Shown here: piece after piece, positions 28,146 to 36,661 of the stretch
Layout of the letters: each line of letters begins with the position of its first letter
Position numbering within the stretch: the first letter of the stretch is position 1
Source of the DNA: Paenibacillus pini JCM 16418
GTDB taxonomy: Bacteria > Bacillota > Bacilli > Paenibacillales > Paenibacillaceae
Direction: 5' to 3'
NCBI RefSeq assembly: GCF_000576305.1
Contig: NZ_BAVZ01000003.1
Location: 248,001-312,000 of the forward strand
DNA length: 64,000 bases
Program-made: the position numbers and the translations under genes
Notes under the pieces: generated by a model
What the model was told of the DNA's origin: nothing
Seen by the model: the letters and a program-made list of their open reading frames with translations, nothing else
Database searches by the model: none

Positions 28146-28895
28146 TTATGGTTCATAAATCATTTTACGGGTCATACCTCCGTCAATAACGAGATGAGTC
28201 CCAGTTACAAAGGTATTATTGGGATCAGCCAAATAGAGGCAGGCTCTAGCAATATCATCGGGTGTGCCTACTCGGCCAGCAGGATGCTGGGAATGATCCG
28301 CGTTACTAAGCGAACTATAATCCTTAGTTTCTATCCAGCCCGGACTAATACAGTTCACCCGAATCCCTGCTTCCCCAAAGGATATAGCCATCGCATGGGT
28401 CAACGCGAGAATTGCTCCCTTGGACGCTGCATAGGCTTCCGTTTCAGGTTCGGACATCATCGATCGAGTGGATGACATATTCACGACAGACCCACCGGTC
28501 TTGTTATTTTTCATATACTTAGCCGCCTCCCGAGTAGCTAGAAAACAGCTTCTGGCATTCGTATTCATGACATCATCCCACTCCTCAATCGTCAAATCAT
28601 AGGGGGATTTCCAGCGAGCCACACCTGCATTATTAATCAGAATATCAATCGTTCCGTATTCTTCAGCAGCCACCTTCATGAAATGCTGAATATCTTGTTC
28701 TTGCCTGACATCACATGATATATAGATCGCTTGTCCACCAGTATTTCGGATTGCAGCAGCCACAGCAGCCCCTTTCTCATCATCATGATCAGCAATAGCT
28801 ACAAGTGCACCCCTAGAAGCAAATACTTCAGCTACGCCTTGCCCTATTCCTTGGGCGCCTCCAGTAATCAAGACAACTTTATTTTCAAATGACAT
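28146..28895 (-). CDS. SDR-family NAD(P)-dependent oxidoreductase
   Basis: Short-chain dehydrogenase of about 249 residues, classical type. The start ATG at 28895 (MSFENKVVLITGG) follows AAAGGAGGAGTAG; a longer frame upstream is rejected because it has no ribosome site. The cofactor motif TGGAQGIGQG lies near residues 11-20, NNAG near 88, the catalytic Ser in NMSSTRS, and YAASK near 152-156. An acidic residue after the second strand (ADHDD) suggests NAD preference. The C-terminus FVTGTHLVIDGGMTRKM is typical of the family. Its substrate cannot be read from sequence or neighbours. Confidence 0.88.
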   Translation of the reverse strand: MSFENKVVLITGGAQGIGQGVAEVFASRGALVAIADHDDEKGAAVAAAIRNTGGQAIYISCDVRQEQDIQHFMKVAAEEYGTIDILINNAGVARWKSPYDLTIEEWDDVMNTNARSCFLATREAAKYMKNNKTGGSVVNMSSTRSMMSEPETEAYAASKGAILALTHAMAISFGEAGIRVNCISPGWIETKDYSSLSNADHSQHPAGRVGTPDDIARACLYLADPNNTFVTGTHLVIDGGMTRKMIYEP

Positions 28896-28960
28896 CTCTA
28901 CTCCTCCTTTATTTAAAATCATTAAGTTCCTCCATTATATCGAAAGCTGCCTTCAGATAA

Positions 28961-28985
28961 CAAAAACCGACCCTTCCGAGTCGGT
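28961..28985 (-). terminator. Terminator after the DUF2500 gene
   Basis: ACCGAC (28966-28971) pairs with GTCGGT (28980-28985); on the minus strand TTTTTG follows. Confidence 0.8.
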
Positions 28986-29009
28986 CTAAAATCTGAAAAA
29001 GTATTCAGT

Positions 29010-29432
29010 CTAATACTCTGAACTCCTTTTGTGGAGATCATCCTGAGCCGCTACGCGCATGTACCGCTGAAATCCCATATAACGCGTCCCCTGAAAAGTC
29101 AGGCGTCCGGAATCTCCTTCTGCACATAAGCCATATTGGTTGCCACTCACTGCGAATTCCATCCGATCACCACTCTCCACTTCAAAGGTTAGATAATAAT
29201 GGGTTCGAGAGTAGCTGGACATTTGATCATTTGCATCATGATGGTGAGTGACTTTATTTCTCTTGCTGACAATTCGGGAGTCGACGGTTAGCAAGGGCTC
29301 CTTATTATTTCGGTTCCACTGTAGAACTGCCCTCCCGGCAGACAGCAGAATAATCGCAACGATGATCACGAAAAAAATCGGCATGACTTTACCAAAAAAG
29401 TCGAACATCCAAAAAGATGAATCTCCTCCCAT
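29010..29432 (-). CDS. DUF2500 family membrane protein
   Basis: A 140-residue protein with a single N-terminal membrane segment (MPIFFVIIVAIILLSAGRAVL, about residues 17-37) and a beta-rich soluble domain with TVDSRIVSKRNKVTHHHD, SRTHYYLTFEVESGDRMEFAVSG and EGDSGRLTFQGTRYMGFQR. This matches the DUF2500 pattern (a short membrane protein with a conserved YYxTFE region). The histidine triplet near residue 63 may bind metal but is not a known motif. GGAAGGGGGAGAAGC precedes the ATG. The function of the family is unknown. It is monocistronic. Confidence 0.82.
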   Translation of the reverse strand: MGGDSSFWMFDFFGKVMPIFFVIIVAIILLSAGRAVLQWNRNNKEPLLTVDSRIVSKRNKVTHHHDANDQMSSYSRTHYYLTFEVESGDRMEFAVSGNQYGLCAEGDSGRLTFQGTRYMGFQRYMRVAAQDDLHKRSSEY

Positions 29433-29568
29433 GCTTCTCCCCCTTCCATCATGTCCCTTATATCCATGCCCTGCCTGTCATTTACATGTATATGCGGTAC
29501 TCATCAGAACTTGATAATTCCGGGTAAAGTTATATGCGAGAAAACGGGTTTATATTTAATAAACATGC

Positions 29569-29608
29569 AAAAAGCCTCTATGCCCAATATAACTGGCTTC
29601 AGAGGCTT
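29569..29608 (-). terminator. Terminator after the Cys-rich protein gene
   Basis: AAGCCTCT (29572-29579) pairs with AGAGGCTT (29601-29608); the minus strand continues into TTTTTGC. Confidence 0.75.
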
Positions 29609-29643
29609 ATCCATCACATGCAACAGGTTTCCAGCAATGCATC

Positions 29644-29829
29644 TTACGCATGCATCATCTGTAGATACAACGTTGTTTCATCCAGATCCTTAACCGCTTC
29701 AGCGAGCATACCCTTCTCTGCCCAACATGCCTTACATTTTTCTTCCGTGTCACATAAAGCGGCACCTTCACAGGTATAACAGTAATGCAGTAAATTGTGG
29801 GTTGTCATTTCCATTTCGTTGGTTGTCAT
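29644..29829 (-). CDS. Small Cys-rich protein, possible metal binding, function unknown
   Basis: The 61-residue protein starts at ATG 29829 after GATAGGAGTGAG. Five cysteines cluster in its first half: HYCYTCEGAALCDTEEKCKACW, giving a CxxC, a lone Cys and a final CxxC. The spacing resembles a small zinc or iron-sulfur ribbon but fits no family I recognise. The C-terminal half is helical (MLAEAVKDLDETTLYLQMMHA). It has no signal peptide, so it is probably cytosolic. It has its own ribosome site and terminator, which supports a real gene. Confidence 0.65.
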   Translation of the reverse strand: MTTNEMEMTTHNLLHYCYTCEGAALCDTEEKCKACWAEKGMLAEAVKDLDETTLYLQMMHA

Positions 29830-29918
29830 TGTTCTCACTCCTATCTAACTTCATCATCCCTTCTACACTTTTAAGATACCACCTCATTTCATAATATAAT
29901 GTGATTTATTTCACAAAA

Positions 29919-29963
29919 TACGGAGAAAGACGGTGTTTTCTCCGTCTTCCTCCGTATTTTTTT
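29919..29963. terminator. Long bidirectional terminator after the BNR-repeat lipoprotein gene
   Basis: ATACGGAGAAAGACGG pairs, with one bulge, with CCGTCTTCCTCCGTAT and is flanked by T-runs on both strands. Confidence 0.85.
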
Positions 29964-31241
29964 CTAAAGACCATTCCAAGTAATCCCGCCGTCCTTTGTT
30001 TGCATCAATAAGGAACGTCTTTCGTCACTCTTCTCAATCAGCATCCAACCTACATTAGAGGATTGGAACTGTATCTTTACAACCTCAGGGTATCGCACCA
30101 GATTTTTCTTTAGAATGTCACTCTCTGGCAATGCCGTCCATGTCTTGCCCTGATTTAGCGTATGATATAACGTACTTCCATGAAGCGACCAACCTTCTTT
30201 ATTATTCAAAAAAGTAGGTCTGATGAGTTTATTGACACCCGTATTCCAGTTCATATTGAATAGAGTAAAAGTCCATGTTTTTCCGCCATCGCTAGTAAAA
30301 TACCCATTATATTTCGTATTCTTACCCAGGTTACAACCGATAGGAATCCAAGCTTCCTTATTATCCGCACTTAATAATTGTGGAGCGGCCGTATTATAGG
30401 AGGTACACACTCCCAATTTCTCACGATTAAAGAATTTAGGTACGATAGTCCAGTTACTTCCCGCATCATTGGTTGTATACAGCTTAGGCTCACCAAGATC
30501 CTGAACCATCACAAAACCTTGTGTTGCATTAAAAAAAGACATGCCTATTGTATATCCATTCTGAGATATTACCTTGTTAACTTGCCCCTGCGACTGAACG
30601 GAATTATTCTTGCTTAACATTTGTACTTTCCATAAAGATCCCCCGTCATCCGTACGATAAAGGGTTTTGTCTTCCTTACCTGCTGACATATTAGAAGATG
30701 TCAGTAACCATCCACGCTTCGAGGAGTTGAAAAAGAGAGCAGATACATCACTCGTCTGTGGAATAGAAGTGATATTCCAATTCTCTCCACCATCCGTTGT
30801 ATGGAGTACGATCGTCTCACTCGTACCAGATGCGCTACGAACAATCCAGCCATTCATTTTATCTTTAAAAAAGATATCCTTGCCATATCTCGGATTAGCT
30901 GAAAATAGAATATTAGCCGCAGGTGATATATTAGACCATGTCTTACCATTATCTTGTGTAAGATACATCCTCATAGAATTTCGCGTAAGACCCCAAGCGA
31001 TTCCTGAGGTTTCGGTAATAAGCTGGAAATCTGTTAATCTCGTCTGAATTTGATATTTGGATTTCGCATCTGTATTCTTCTTTGTTGTATCTGGTGTAAC
31101 AACGTTTAACGTCTGTCCCTGCTCAGTTGGCTCTGTTAATACGGGAGCTGATGCCTCTTCTATTGTAGATGATGAAGAGCATCCTGTTAGCAGCAGACTA
31201 ATGATAATGCTTGATCCAATTAATTTATGCCATATTGTCAA
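29964..31241 (-). CDS. YCF48-like BNR-repeat lipoprotein
   Basis: An exported lipoprotein of 425 residues. The signal peptide ends in the lipobox LLLTGC near residue 21. The mature part is a beta-propeller built from BNR/Asp-box repeats, seen as TQDNGKTWS, TTDGGENWN, RTDDGGSLWK, TNDAGSNWT, TSDGGKTWT, TLNQGKTWT and TKDGGITWN, roughly evenly spaced, which suggests seven blades. YCF48-type propellers in heterotrophic Firmicutes have no known photosystem role. The gene is preceded by GGAAGGAGGACATC. The dif-like site A2 lies about 140 bases upstream. Confidence 0.83.
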   Translation of the reverse strand: MTIWHKLIGSSIIISLLLTGCSSSSTIEEASAPVLTEPTEQGQTLNVVTPDTTKKNTDAKSKYQIQTRLTDFQLITETSGIAWGLTRNSMRMYLTQDNGKTWSNISPAANILFSANPRYGKDIFFKDKMNGWIVRSASGTSETIVLHTTDGGENWNITSIPQTSDVSALFFNSSKRGWLLTSSNMSAGKEDKTLYRTDDGGSLWKVQMLSKNNSVQSQGQVNKVISQNGYTIGMSFFNATQGFVMVQDLGEPKLYTTNDAGSNWTIVPKFFNREKLGVCTSYNTAAPQLLSADNKEAWIPIGCNLGKNTKYNGYFTSDGGKTWTFTLFNMNWNTGVNKLIRPTFLNNKEGWSLHGSTLYHTLNQGKTWTALPESDILKKNLVRYPEVVKIQFQSSNVGWMLIEKSDERRSLLMQTKDGGITWNGL

Positions 31242-31383
31242 AAGATGTCCTCCTTCCCCTTGGGAAGCTACTACAATATTAACTTCTAAGTAAAATAGTA
31301 TATCATAATTACGACTTATGCCATAAGATATCGAAAAAAGGGAATAAGTAGCATGGTTAAACAGATTAATTTTTAATTATATT

Positions 31384-31411
31384 AATTAACATAAAATTTA
31401 TTATGTAAACT
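31384..31411. repeat. dif-like site A2
   Basis: Arm AATTAACATAA, centre AATTTA, arm TTATGTAAACT. The right arm is identical to the XerD arm of B. subtilis dif. It is embedded in an imperfect 50-bp palindrome (31373-31422, 21 of 25 positions paired). Confidence 0.75.
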
Positions 31412-31421
31412 AATATAATTA

Positions 31422-31454
31422 AATCAAGACCCTGCAATTGGCAAGGTCTTGATT
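31422..31454 (-). terminator. Terminator after the amino acid permease gene
   Basis: AATCAAGACC pairs with GGTCTTGATT (ending 31454). It directly abuts dif-like site A2. Confidence 0.75.
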
Positions 31455-31461
31455 CTGTTTT

Positions 31462-32853
31462 CTATTTATTCAATTTACTGCGTCGGTATCCGTATAAGAA
31501 ATATACGAATAGCCCCACTACCATCCATATGATAAAGCCAATCCATGTGAAAAGCTGTAAGTTGATCATCAAATATAAACAAGCAGCGGCACTTAACAGC
31601 GGAATAAGGGGTACCCACGGTACACGGAAACCTCTACGAATGTTAGGACTTGTTTTACGCATGGCTATTACCCCTAAAGACACCACTCCAAAAGCGAACA
31701 ATGTACCAATGCTTGTCAAATTAGCAAGCTTGTCGAGTGGAACAAAACCGGTTAATAATGCAATTAATATTCCTGTAATCCATGTACTTGCAATGGGAGT
31801 CTGCGTTTTCGAGTTAACACTGGATAATAAGTTAGGTAATAGTCCATCACGCGAGATGGCAAACAATAGCCGTGTCATTCCGAATAACATAACAAGCAGT
31901 ACGGTTGTCATACCCGCGATAGCCCCCACGGAGATTAGACCTGCAAGCAAATTCTGATCCACGAAACGTAGTGCAAAAGCTACGGGATCGCTAACGTTTA
32001 GCAATGTATATGGAACGATACCTGTTAATACCAATGATACCGCTATGTACAAAACCGTACAGATCGCAAGCGAAGAAATAATCCCAATCGGAAGATCACG
32101 CTGCGGACGTTTCACTTCTTCAGCAGCCGTCGCAAGTGCATCAAAACCAATGTAAGCAAAAAATACGGTGGCCGCCCCATTCACGACTCCACTCATTCCA
32201 AAGGGTAAGAATGGGGTCCAATTGGACGGTTTAACATAGAATGCACCGACAATTAGAAATAAAAAAACGACAGCCAGTTTCACAACGACCATCACTCCGT
32301 TAAATCGTGCCGTTTCTTTCATACCGCGAGTTAGTAACGCTGTGATCAACAAAATAATAATGATGGCCGGAAGATCTACAAATGTTCCTTTTGAAGCATT
32401 ATATGCACCCGTTAATACCATAGGTAAATGCAATCCAAATCCGTCCAAGAGTCCTGTAAAATAGGCTGACCAGCCGCTCGCCACCGCTGCTCCAGCTACA
32501 CCATACTCCAGAATTAAATCCCAACCCAGAATCCAAGCAAGCAGCTCTCCAAAAGCCACATAACTATAAGCGTAGGCACTCCCTGAAACCGGGATACTTG
32601 ATGCAAATTCCGAGTAGCAAAGCGCTGATAATACACATGCAATTGCGGCCAAAACGAATGACAATACGAGTCCAGGGCCCGCATGTTCTGCAGCTGCTAC
32701 GCCAGTTAGTACAAAAATTCCTGTACCAATAATGGCACCTACACCTAATGTAGTTAAATCGAAAGCTCCAAGTGTCCTTTTTAAATTACCACCCGAAGAA
32801 GATGCTCCATCTTCTGAGAATGGAAAAACTGGTTTTTTGCGAAATAAATCCAT
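31462..32853 (-). CDS. APC-superfamily amino acid permease (cationic amino acid type)
   Basis: Integral membrane transporter of 463 residues with about twelve hydrophobic segments. The N-terminal APC signature is clear: LGVGAIIGTGIFVLTGVAAAEHAGPG near residues 37-62, then SALCYSEFASSIPVSGSAYAYSYV near 76-99. The FFAYIGFDALATAAEE motif near residue 230 is typical of the CAT-like branch (YfnA/YhdG type) rather than of antiporters. Preceded by TAAGGGGAG. The substrate is probably a neutral or cationic amino acid but is not determinable. No biosynthesis or degradation genes flank it. Confidence 0.9.
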   Translation of the reverse strand: MDLFRKKPVFPFSEDGASSSGGNLKRTLGAFDLTTLGVGAIIGTGIFVLTGVAAAEHAGPGLVLSFVLAAIACVLSALCYSEFASSIPVSGSAYAYSYVAFGELLAWILGWDLILEYGVAGAAVASGWSAYFTGLLDGFGLHLPMVLTGAYNASKGTFVDLPAIIIILLITALLTRGMKETARFNGVMVVVKLAVVFLFLIVGAFYVKPSNWTPFLPFGMSGVVNGAATVFFAYIGFDALATAAEEVKRPQRDLPIGIISSLAICTVLYIAVSLVLTGIVPYTLLNVSDPVAFALRFVDQNLLAGLISVGAIAGMTTVLLVMLFGMTRLLFAISRDGLLPNLLSSVNSKTQTPIASTWITGILIALLTGFVPLDKLANLTSIGTLFAFGVVSLGVIAMRKTSPNIRRGFRVPWVPLIPLLSAAACLYLMINLQLFTWIGFIIWMVVGLFVYFLYGYRRSKLNK

Positions 32854-32970
32854 TTCGTTCTCCCCTTAAGTATGCTTATCTAGGTGTATGTAATAATCAT
32901 TGCCCTTTAGAGACAACGTTAAAACATTATGTTCTTTTGACATTTATTTGTCAATGATAATAAAGAAGAA

Positions 32971-33002
32971 ACGCTTATCCGTTCTCAATCACGGGTAAGC
33001 GT
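32971..33002 (-). terminator. Probable terminator after the nitroreductase gene
   Basis: ACGCTTATCCG (32971-32981) pairs with CGGGTAAGCGT (32992-33002). The minus strand continues TTTCTTCTTTA. Confidence 0.65.
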
Positions 33003-33033
33003 CCTCTTATTAGGTGATTACATACATTAGGAG

Positions 33034-33639
33034 TTAATGGAGTATTTTCACTCGCTCTTCAATCGGCTGGAACTCTTTCTCGCCTGCTTCTGCTGTTGGT
33101 TTGCCAAAAGGCATCTGCGCAATCAGCTTCCATGTAGCAGGAATATCAAATTCGGAATGCACCTGATCATCAATAAGCGGATTGTAATGCTGGAGCGAAG
33201 CCCCTAGCCCCTCTAATTCAAGTGATGTCCAGATCACTAGCTGAAGCATACCTGATGTTTGATCAGACCAGATCGGAAAGTTATCTTTGTAGAGCGCAAA
33301 CTGGTTCTGCAATTGTTTGACAATATCGGTATCCTCAAAAAATAAAATGGTTCCATAGCCACTTAAAAAAGAAGTTATTTTTTCTTCTGTTGCTTTAAAG
33401 GCTTCATCATTATTTACCACTTTACGCAAGGTATCTTTCGTAATGATTTCCCAAAGCTTATGATGATGCTCTCCAAATAAAACGACGACCCTTGATGTCT
33501 GCGAATTGAAAGCAGAGGGTGTATATTTAACAGCATCACCGACGATTTCTTCAATTTTAGACTCCGGAACAATTACATCACTACTAATTGAATATATCGA
33601 ACGTCTTTTCTTTAAACCTTCAATAAATGGTGTAGACAT
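33034..33639 (-). CDS. Nitroreductase family protein
   Basis: FMN-dependent nitroreductase of about 201 residues, close to the YodC/HBN1 branch. Start ATG 33639 (MSTPFIEGLKKRRSIY) is chosen because GGAGGT lies ten bases upstream. The FMN-phosphate-binding KKRRSIYSIS motif near residues 9-18 and SAFNSQTSRVVVLFG near 41-55 are typical. SLELEGLGASLQHYNPLIDD, near residue 140, matches the family's cofactor segment. It probably reduces nitro compounds, quinones or an unknown natural substrate. It lies 30 bases after the SRAP gene on the same strand, so the two may be cotranscribed. Confidence 0.88.
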   Translation of the reverse strand: MSTPFIEGLKKRRSIYSISSDVIVPESKIEEIVGDAVKYTPSAFNSQTSRVVVLFGEHHHKLWEIITKDTLRKVVNNDEAFKATEEKITSFLSGYGTILFFEDTDIVKQLQNQFALYKDNFPIWSDQTSGMLQLVIWTSLELEGLGASLQHYNPLIDDQVHSEFDIPATWKLIAQMPFGKPTAEAGEKEFQPIEERVKILH

Positions 33640-33669
33640 CGCGGGCTGTACCTCCATGTTGTGAGATGA

Positions 33670-34344
33670 TTAATGTTTGACCCAGGCCATCTGTAAGTCC
33701 ATTTCCTGAATGCAGTCCAGACTGTCATGTGAGTTATTATTGATCAATGGTGAGACTGGATAAGCGCGCATCTCATCAGCTTCATAGGTGCGTAAGATCG
33801 GATAAAGCTCCCTTATATCCGTCGTTTTTTCATCAAGCCATTGATCCATATCATCCCGTGACAAGATGGCTGGCATCCTATTATCATAATCCCCAATTAA
33901 CGGATTTGCATCCGTCATCACGAGTGTACAGGTACGAAGCGGTTCTCCGCGCGTATCCCGCCAAACTTCATATAACCCGGCAACTCCAAACATACTTTGA
34001 TCATTCATGACCACTCGAATTGGATATGCTTTCTTGCCTTCGATCTTCCAATAATAAAATCCATTACAAGGAATAACACATCGCTGTCTGTCAATCATTT
34101 TGCGGTATGAAGGATTCTCATGTACTGTTCGTATATCAGCATTGACAGCATCCTTCCCCCAATAAGGAATAAAGCCCCAGCGAAATTCATCAAGAATTCG
34201 CTCACCATTCTGCTGAAGAATGACAGGGGCATGTTGAGTAGGGCTAATATTATACCGATTTCGATAATAATACATCACCCGATTCACTTGAAAATGCTCT
34301 TGCACGACAGGCAAATCAGCTGCTACCGAATAACGTTGGCACAT
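33670..34344 (-). CDS. SOS response-associated peptidase (SRAP/YedK/HMCES family), variant active site
   Basis: SRAP proteins shield abasic sites in single-stranded DNA by a covalent link to Cys2. This 224-residue protein starts MCQRYSVAADLP, so Cys2 is present, although the usual MCGR is MCQR. FRWGFIPYWG and DAVNADIRTVHE match the RWG and NAR-E regions and keep the conserved Asn. The usual GFYEW reads NGFYYWKI, so the catalytic Glu is Tyr, and the usual IHDRMP reads YDNRMPAIL, so the catalytic His is Asp. A crosslink may still form, but release chemistry should differ. GGAGGTGAGTGGCGT precedes the start. No other DNA repair gene is adjacent. Confidence 0.88.
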   Translation of the reverse strand: MCQRYSVAADLPVVQEHFQVNRVMYYYRNRYNISPTQHAPVILQQNGERILDEFRWGFIPYWGKDAVNADIRTVHENPSYRKMIDRQRCVIPCNGFYYWKIEGKKAYPIRVVMNDQSMFGVAGLYEVWRDTRGEPLRTCTLVMTDANPLIGDYDNRMPAILSRDDMDQWLDEKTTDIRELYPILRTYEADEMRAYPVSPLINNNSHDSLDCIQEMDLQMAWVKH

Positions 34345-34416
34345 ACGCCACTCACCTCCATTTTAAACCTAGTGTTTGCTATAGGAGGTAAATTATTCAT
34401 GACTGAAAAGCTATTA

Positions 34417-35504
34417 TTATTCCACTTCTTCTTCGCCCTCGAGAGGTTTGGCTTGTAATAGCCGTTCTGCTACAACGCGGAAGCTCTCTGGTTGAAGTAA
34501 TTCTACGGGAGAGTACCCTTTATCAAAAATAAAACCGTCTCCTTCAATAATGACCGCGTAGCCATCACGAAGTTTAGTCAGATGAATTTTATCACCATAA
34601 TCGGCTAAGAGTCCCTTAATGAAGGTCTCACCAAGCTTAAATTTGATTTCAATTTCCGGTTTAATTTCCACAATGCGACTCGCTGCCTCAGCAACTTGAA
34701 TGGGTTCCCATTTCTCCTGTAAATCACGCTTATCCCCAGCCGCCCATAGTTCGAGCGATTTCTCTTCCTTTTGGCGATCTTCATGAGTTGCATCTGGCCA
34801 CTTATTCTCAACATAGGTCTGTACAAACTCCATCACATGCTCATTTACAATTTCGGGGATGGACTGCTCGTACGTCACAAATTTCAAGAAATCTTCAAAA
34901 TAACGAGCATGAGAGGACTGGTGAATCTTAAGTTCCCATTCTTCAAACATGCCTTCTTCAGGCATATAAGGATATTGGATGGACTTCATATTACGTGCAC
35001 TAATAGCCATCTCAACTTCTTTGACTAGATTCTTCTCCGAGATTCGGGCAATTTTACTTTCAAAATCACATTTTAGTACAAAAATAAAAGGATCATCTGG
35101 ATGTGTTGTTAGAGCAGCTTGGACAACGATTAGGGCGCCACCTCGTACCGACTGGTATCCAAATAAATTCTCAATAGATCATCACAAGCATTCTTATAAT
35201 CTTCCTTGTCGTCCACTGTACGAAGTCGAACGAGCATATTAAAGTTCGGGTTACTAGTGAGTTCATGTCCAGGTTCAACGATAAAACGTCCTATTTTCGT
35301 TGGAGCTTGTTCTGTATTTGGGTATTTCTCAACCTTACGCTTACTAATCCTCGTAAACTCACCATCGAGAAACTTTTTAATATCACTATCTAAATATTCA
35401 TAACCATCCATTGTTTGATAATGCTTGTACGATTTATCAGTTTGTCCTTCCTTACCGTCCACTTTAATTACAAAAAAAGATAAATATTGCACATCAAATT
35501 TCAT
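34417..35504 (-). pseudogene. DUF3900 family protein, one frameshift
   Basis: Two frames together encode one DUF3900 protein known from Bacilli. The N-terminal frame starts MKFDVQYLSFFVIKVDGKEG at 35504 (GGAGCATTTAG upstream) and breaks at about 35140 after YLDTS; the C-terminal frame carries on with PDDPFIFVLKCDFESKIARIS, MKSIQYPYMPEEGMFEEWELK and HQSSHARYFEDFLKFV to 34417. One G inserted gives DTSAVRGGALIV, the expected reading. The repaired length is 362 residues. No signal peptide or membrane segment is seen. The function is unknown. Both sides are intact, so a sequencing deletion is likely. Confidence 0.8.
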
Positions 35505-35580
35505 CTAAATGCTCCTTTATATTTCTTCAATGTCAACGACGTATAGCTCCATAGCATATATAAATTAATTAACATAATTA

Positions 35581-35608
35581 AGTTTACATAATATTTTTAC
35601 TGTTAACT
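35581..35608. repeat. dif-like site A3, overlapping the recombinase stop codon
   Basis: Arm AGTTTACATAA (exact), centre TATTTT, second arm TACTGTTAACT (8 of 11 to the consensus). A further arm-like AATTAACATAA, identical to the left arm of A2, lies at 35567-35577. The site ends on the stop codon of the tyrosine recombinase gene. Confidence 0.65.
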
Positions 35609-36518
35609 AAAAATTAGGTAGCTCTAAATCTAACTTAGCCATAGCCTCTTCCTTTTCTCGACTCGTAATATGTGTATATACCGTAGTCGTTTGAATGGAG
35701 GAATGACCAAGTAATTCCTGCACTGTGCGCAGGTCAGCACCTTTACGCAGAAGCATAGTTGCAAAAGAGTGCCGAAGTTTATGGCTAGAATAAGGTATTT
35801 TTTGATATTGAGGTATTCCGCTCTGGAACTGATCGAAGGAATCCGCAGCAATTTGCTGGATATTTCGTATGGACAGTCTCCGTCCTTTTTGTGAGATGAA
35901 CATCGCATCTTCTTTTGCTCTCCATGGGTCTAATCGCTCTGCTAGAGCTTGTTGCAATATATGATTTACGGATTCTGGAACTGGAAGTGTGCGCCACTTA
36001 CGTCCTTTACCAAACACATCTAGTGTACTTCGATCCGGATTAAAATCGCCAACATTTAAGGTATTTACTTCCCCTACACGTAGCCCCATATAACCCATTA
36101 ATAAGAAAATAGCTGTATTTCTAAGTTTATATTTACCTTCAATGGAACGCATAAATTTACCTAAATCACTCTCAGCGAGAAATACAGGGGCACGGTTTTT
36201 ATCCGTTTTGGACTTCTTAATTCCTTCCGCTGGGTTCGCAGTATGGATTTCGAGTTCGATCAAGGCTTTGAAGAAACAGTTCACTGAAGCATGTTTACGG
36301 TTACGCGTACTGTCGCTAACTCCTCGTTCACGAACAGATGAAAGATAAGAAACAACATGCATTTTTTTAACAGCCTCAAGCTTCTTATCCTTCAGACTTT
36401 GTAAAAACTGCCGAACATCCGCTAAATAGGACTTCTGAGTATAGGGGGTGTATCCAGCATCCTTCATCCATATTAGAAAGGCTTCCAGCTCTTCTTCGTA
36501 CTCTTCGTTTACATCCAT
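35607..36518 (-). CDS. Tyrosine recombinase/integrase, Xer-like
   Basis: Site-specific recombinase of 303 residues. It has an N-terminal SAM-like core-binding domain (about residues 5-90) and a catalytic domain with all expected residues: Arg in GYMGLRVGEV near residue 148, Lys in FGKGRKWRTLPV near 172, HKLRHSF near 244-250, LGHSS near 267-271 and the nucleophile Tyr in TTTVYTH near 280. The size matches XerC/XerD rather than phage integrases, which carry an extra N-terminal arm-binding domain. It stands alone, with the dif-like site A3 at its 3' end. Likely action on the dif-like sites of this region is inference. Confidence 0.92.
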   Translation of the reverse strand: MDVNEEYEEELEAFLIWMKDAGYTPYTQKSYLADVRQFLQSLKDKKLEAVKKMHVVSYLSSVRERGVSDSTRNRKHASVNCFFKALIELEIHTANPAEGIKKSKTDKNRAPVFLAESDLGKFMRSIEGKYKLRNTAIFLLMGYMGLRVGEVNTLNVGDFNPDRSTLDVFGKGRKWRTLPVPESVNHILQQALAERLDPWRAKEDAMFISQKGRRLSIRNIQQIAADSFDQFQSGIPQYQKIPYSSHKLRHSFATMLLRKGADLRTVQELLGHSSIQTTTVYTHITSREKEEAMAKLDLELPNF

Positions 36519-36661
36519 TAAACCTTTCCCCCCTTGTTTATGACAATCTATTGTACCATAGAATAGGGAAAAACCGCACTTGATCCTTAAATAGCAAGGG
36601 TTTGCGCGGCATTGTATTAATTGACGTGATTTATTCCATTGTCATAAGAACTAGACTGTTT

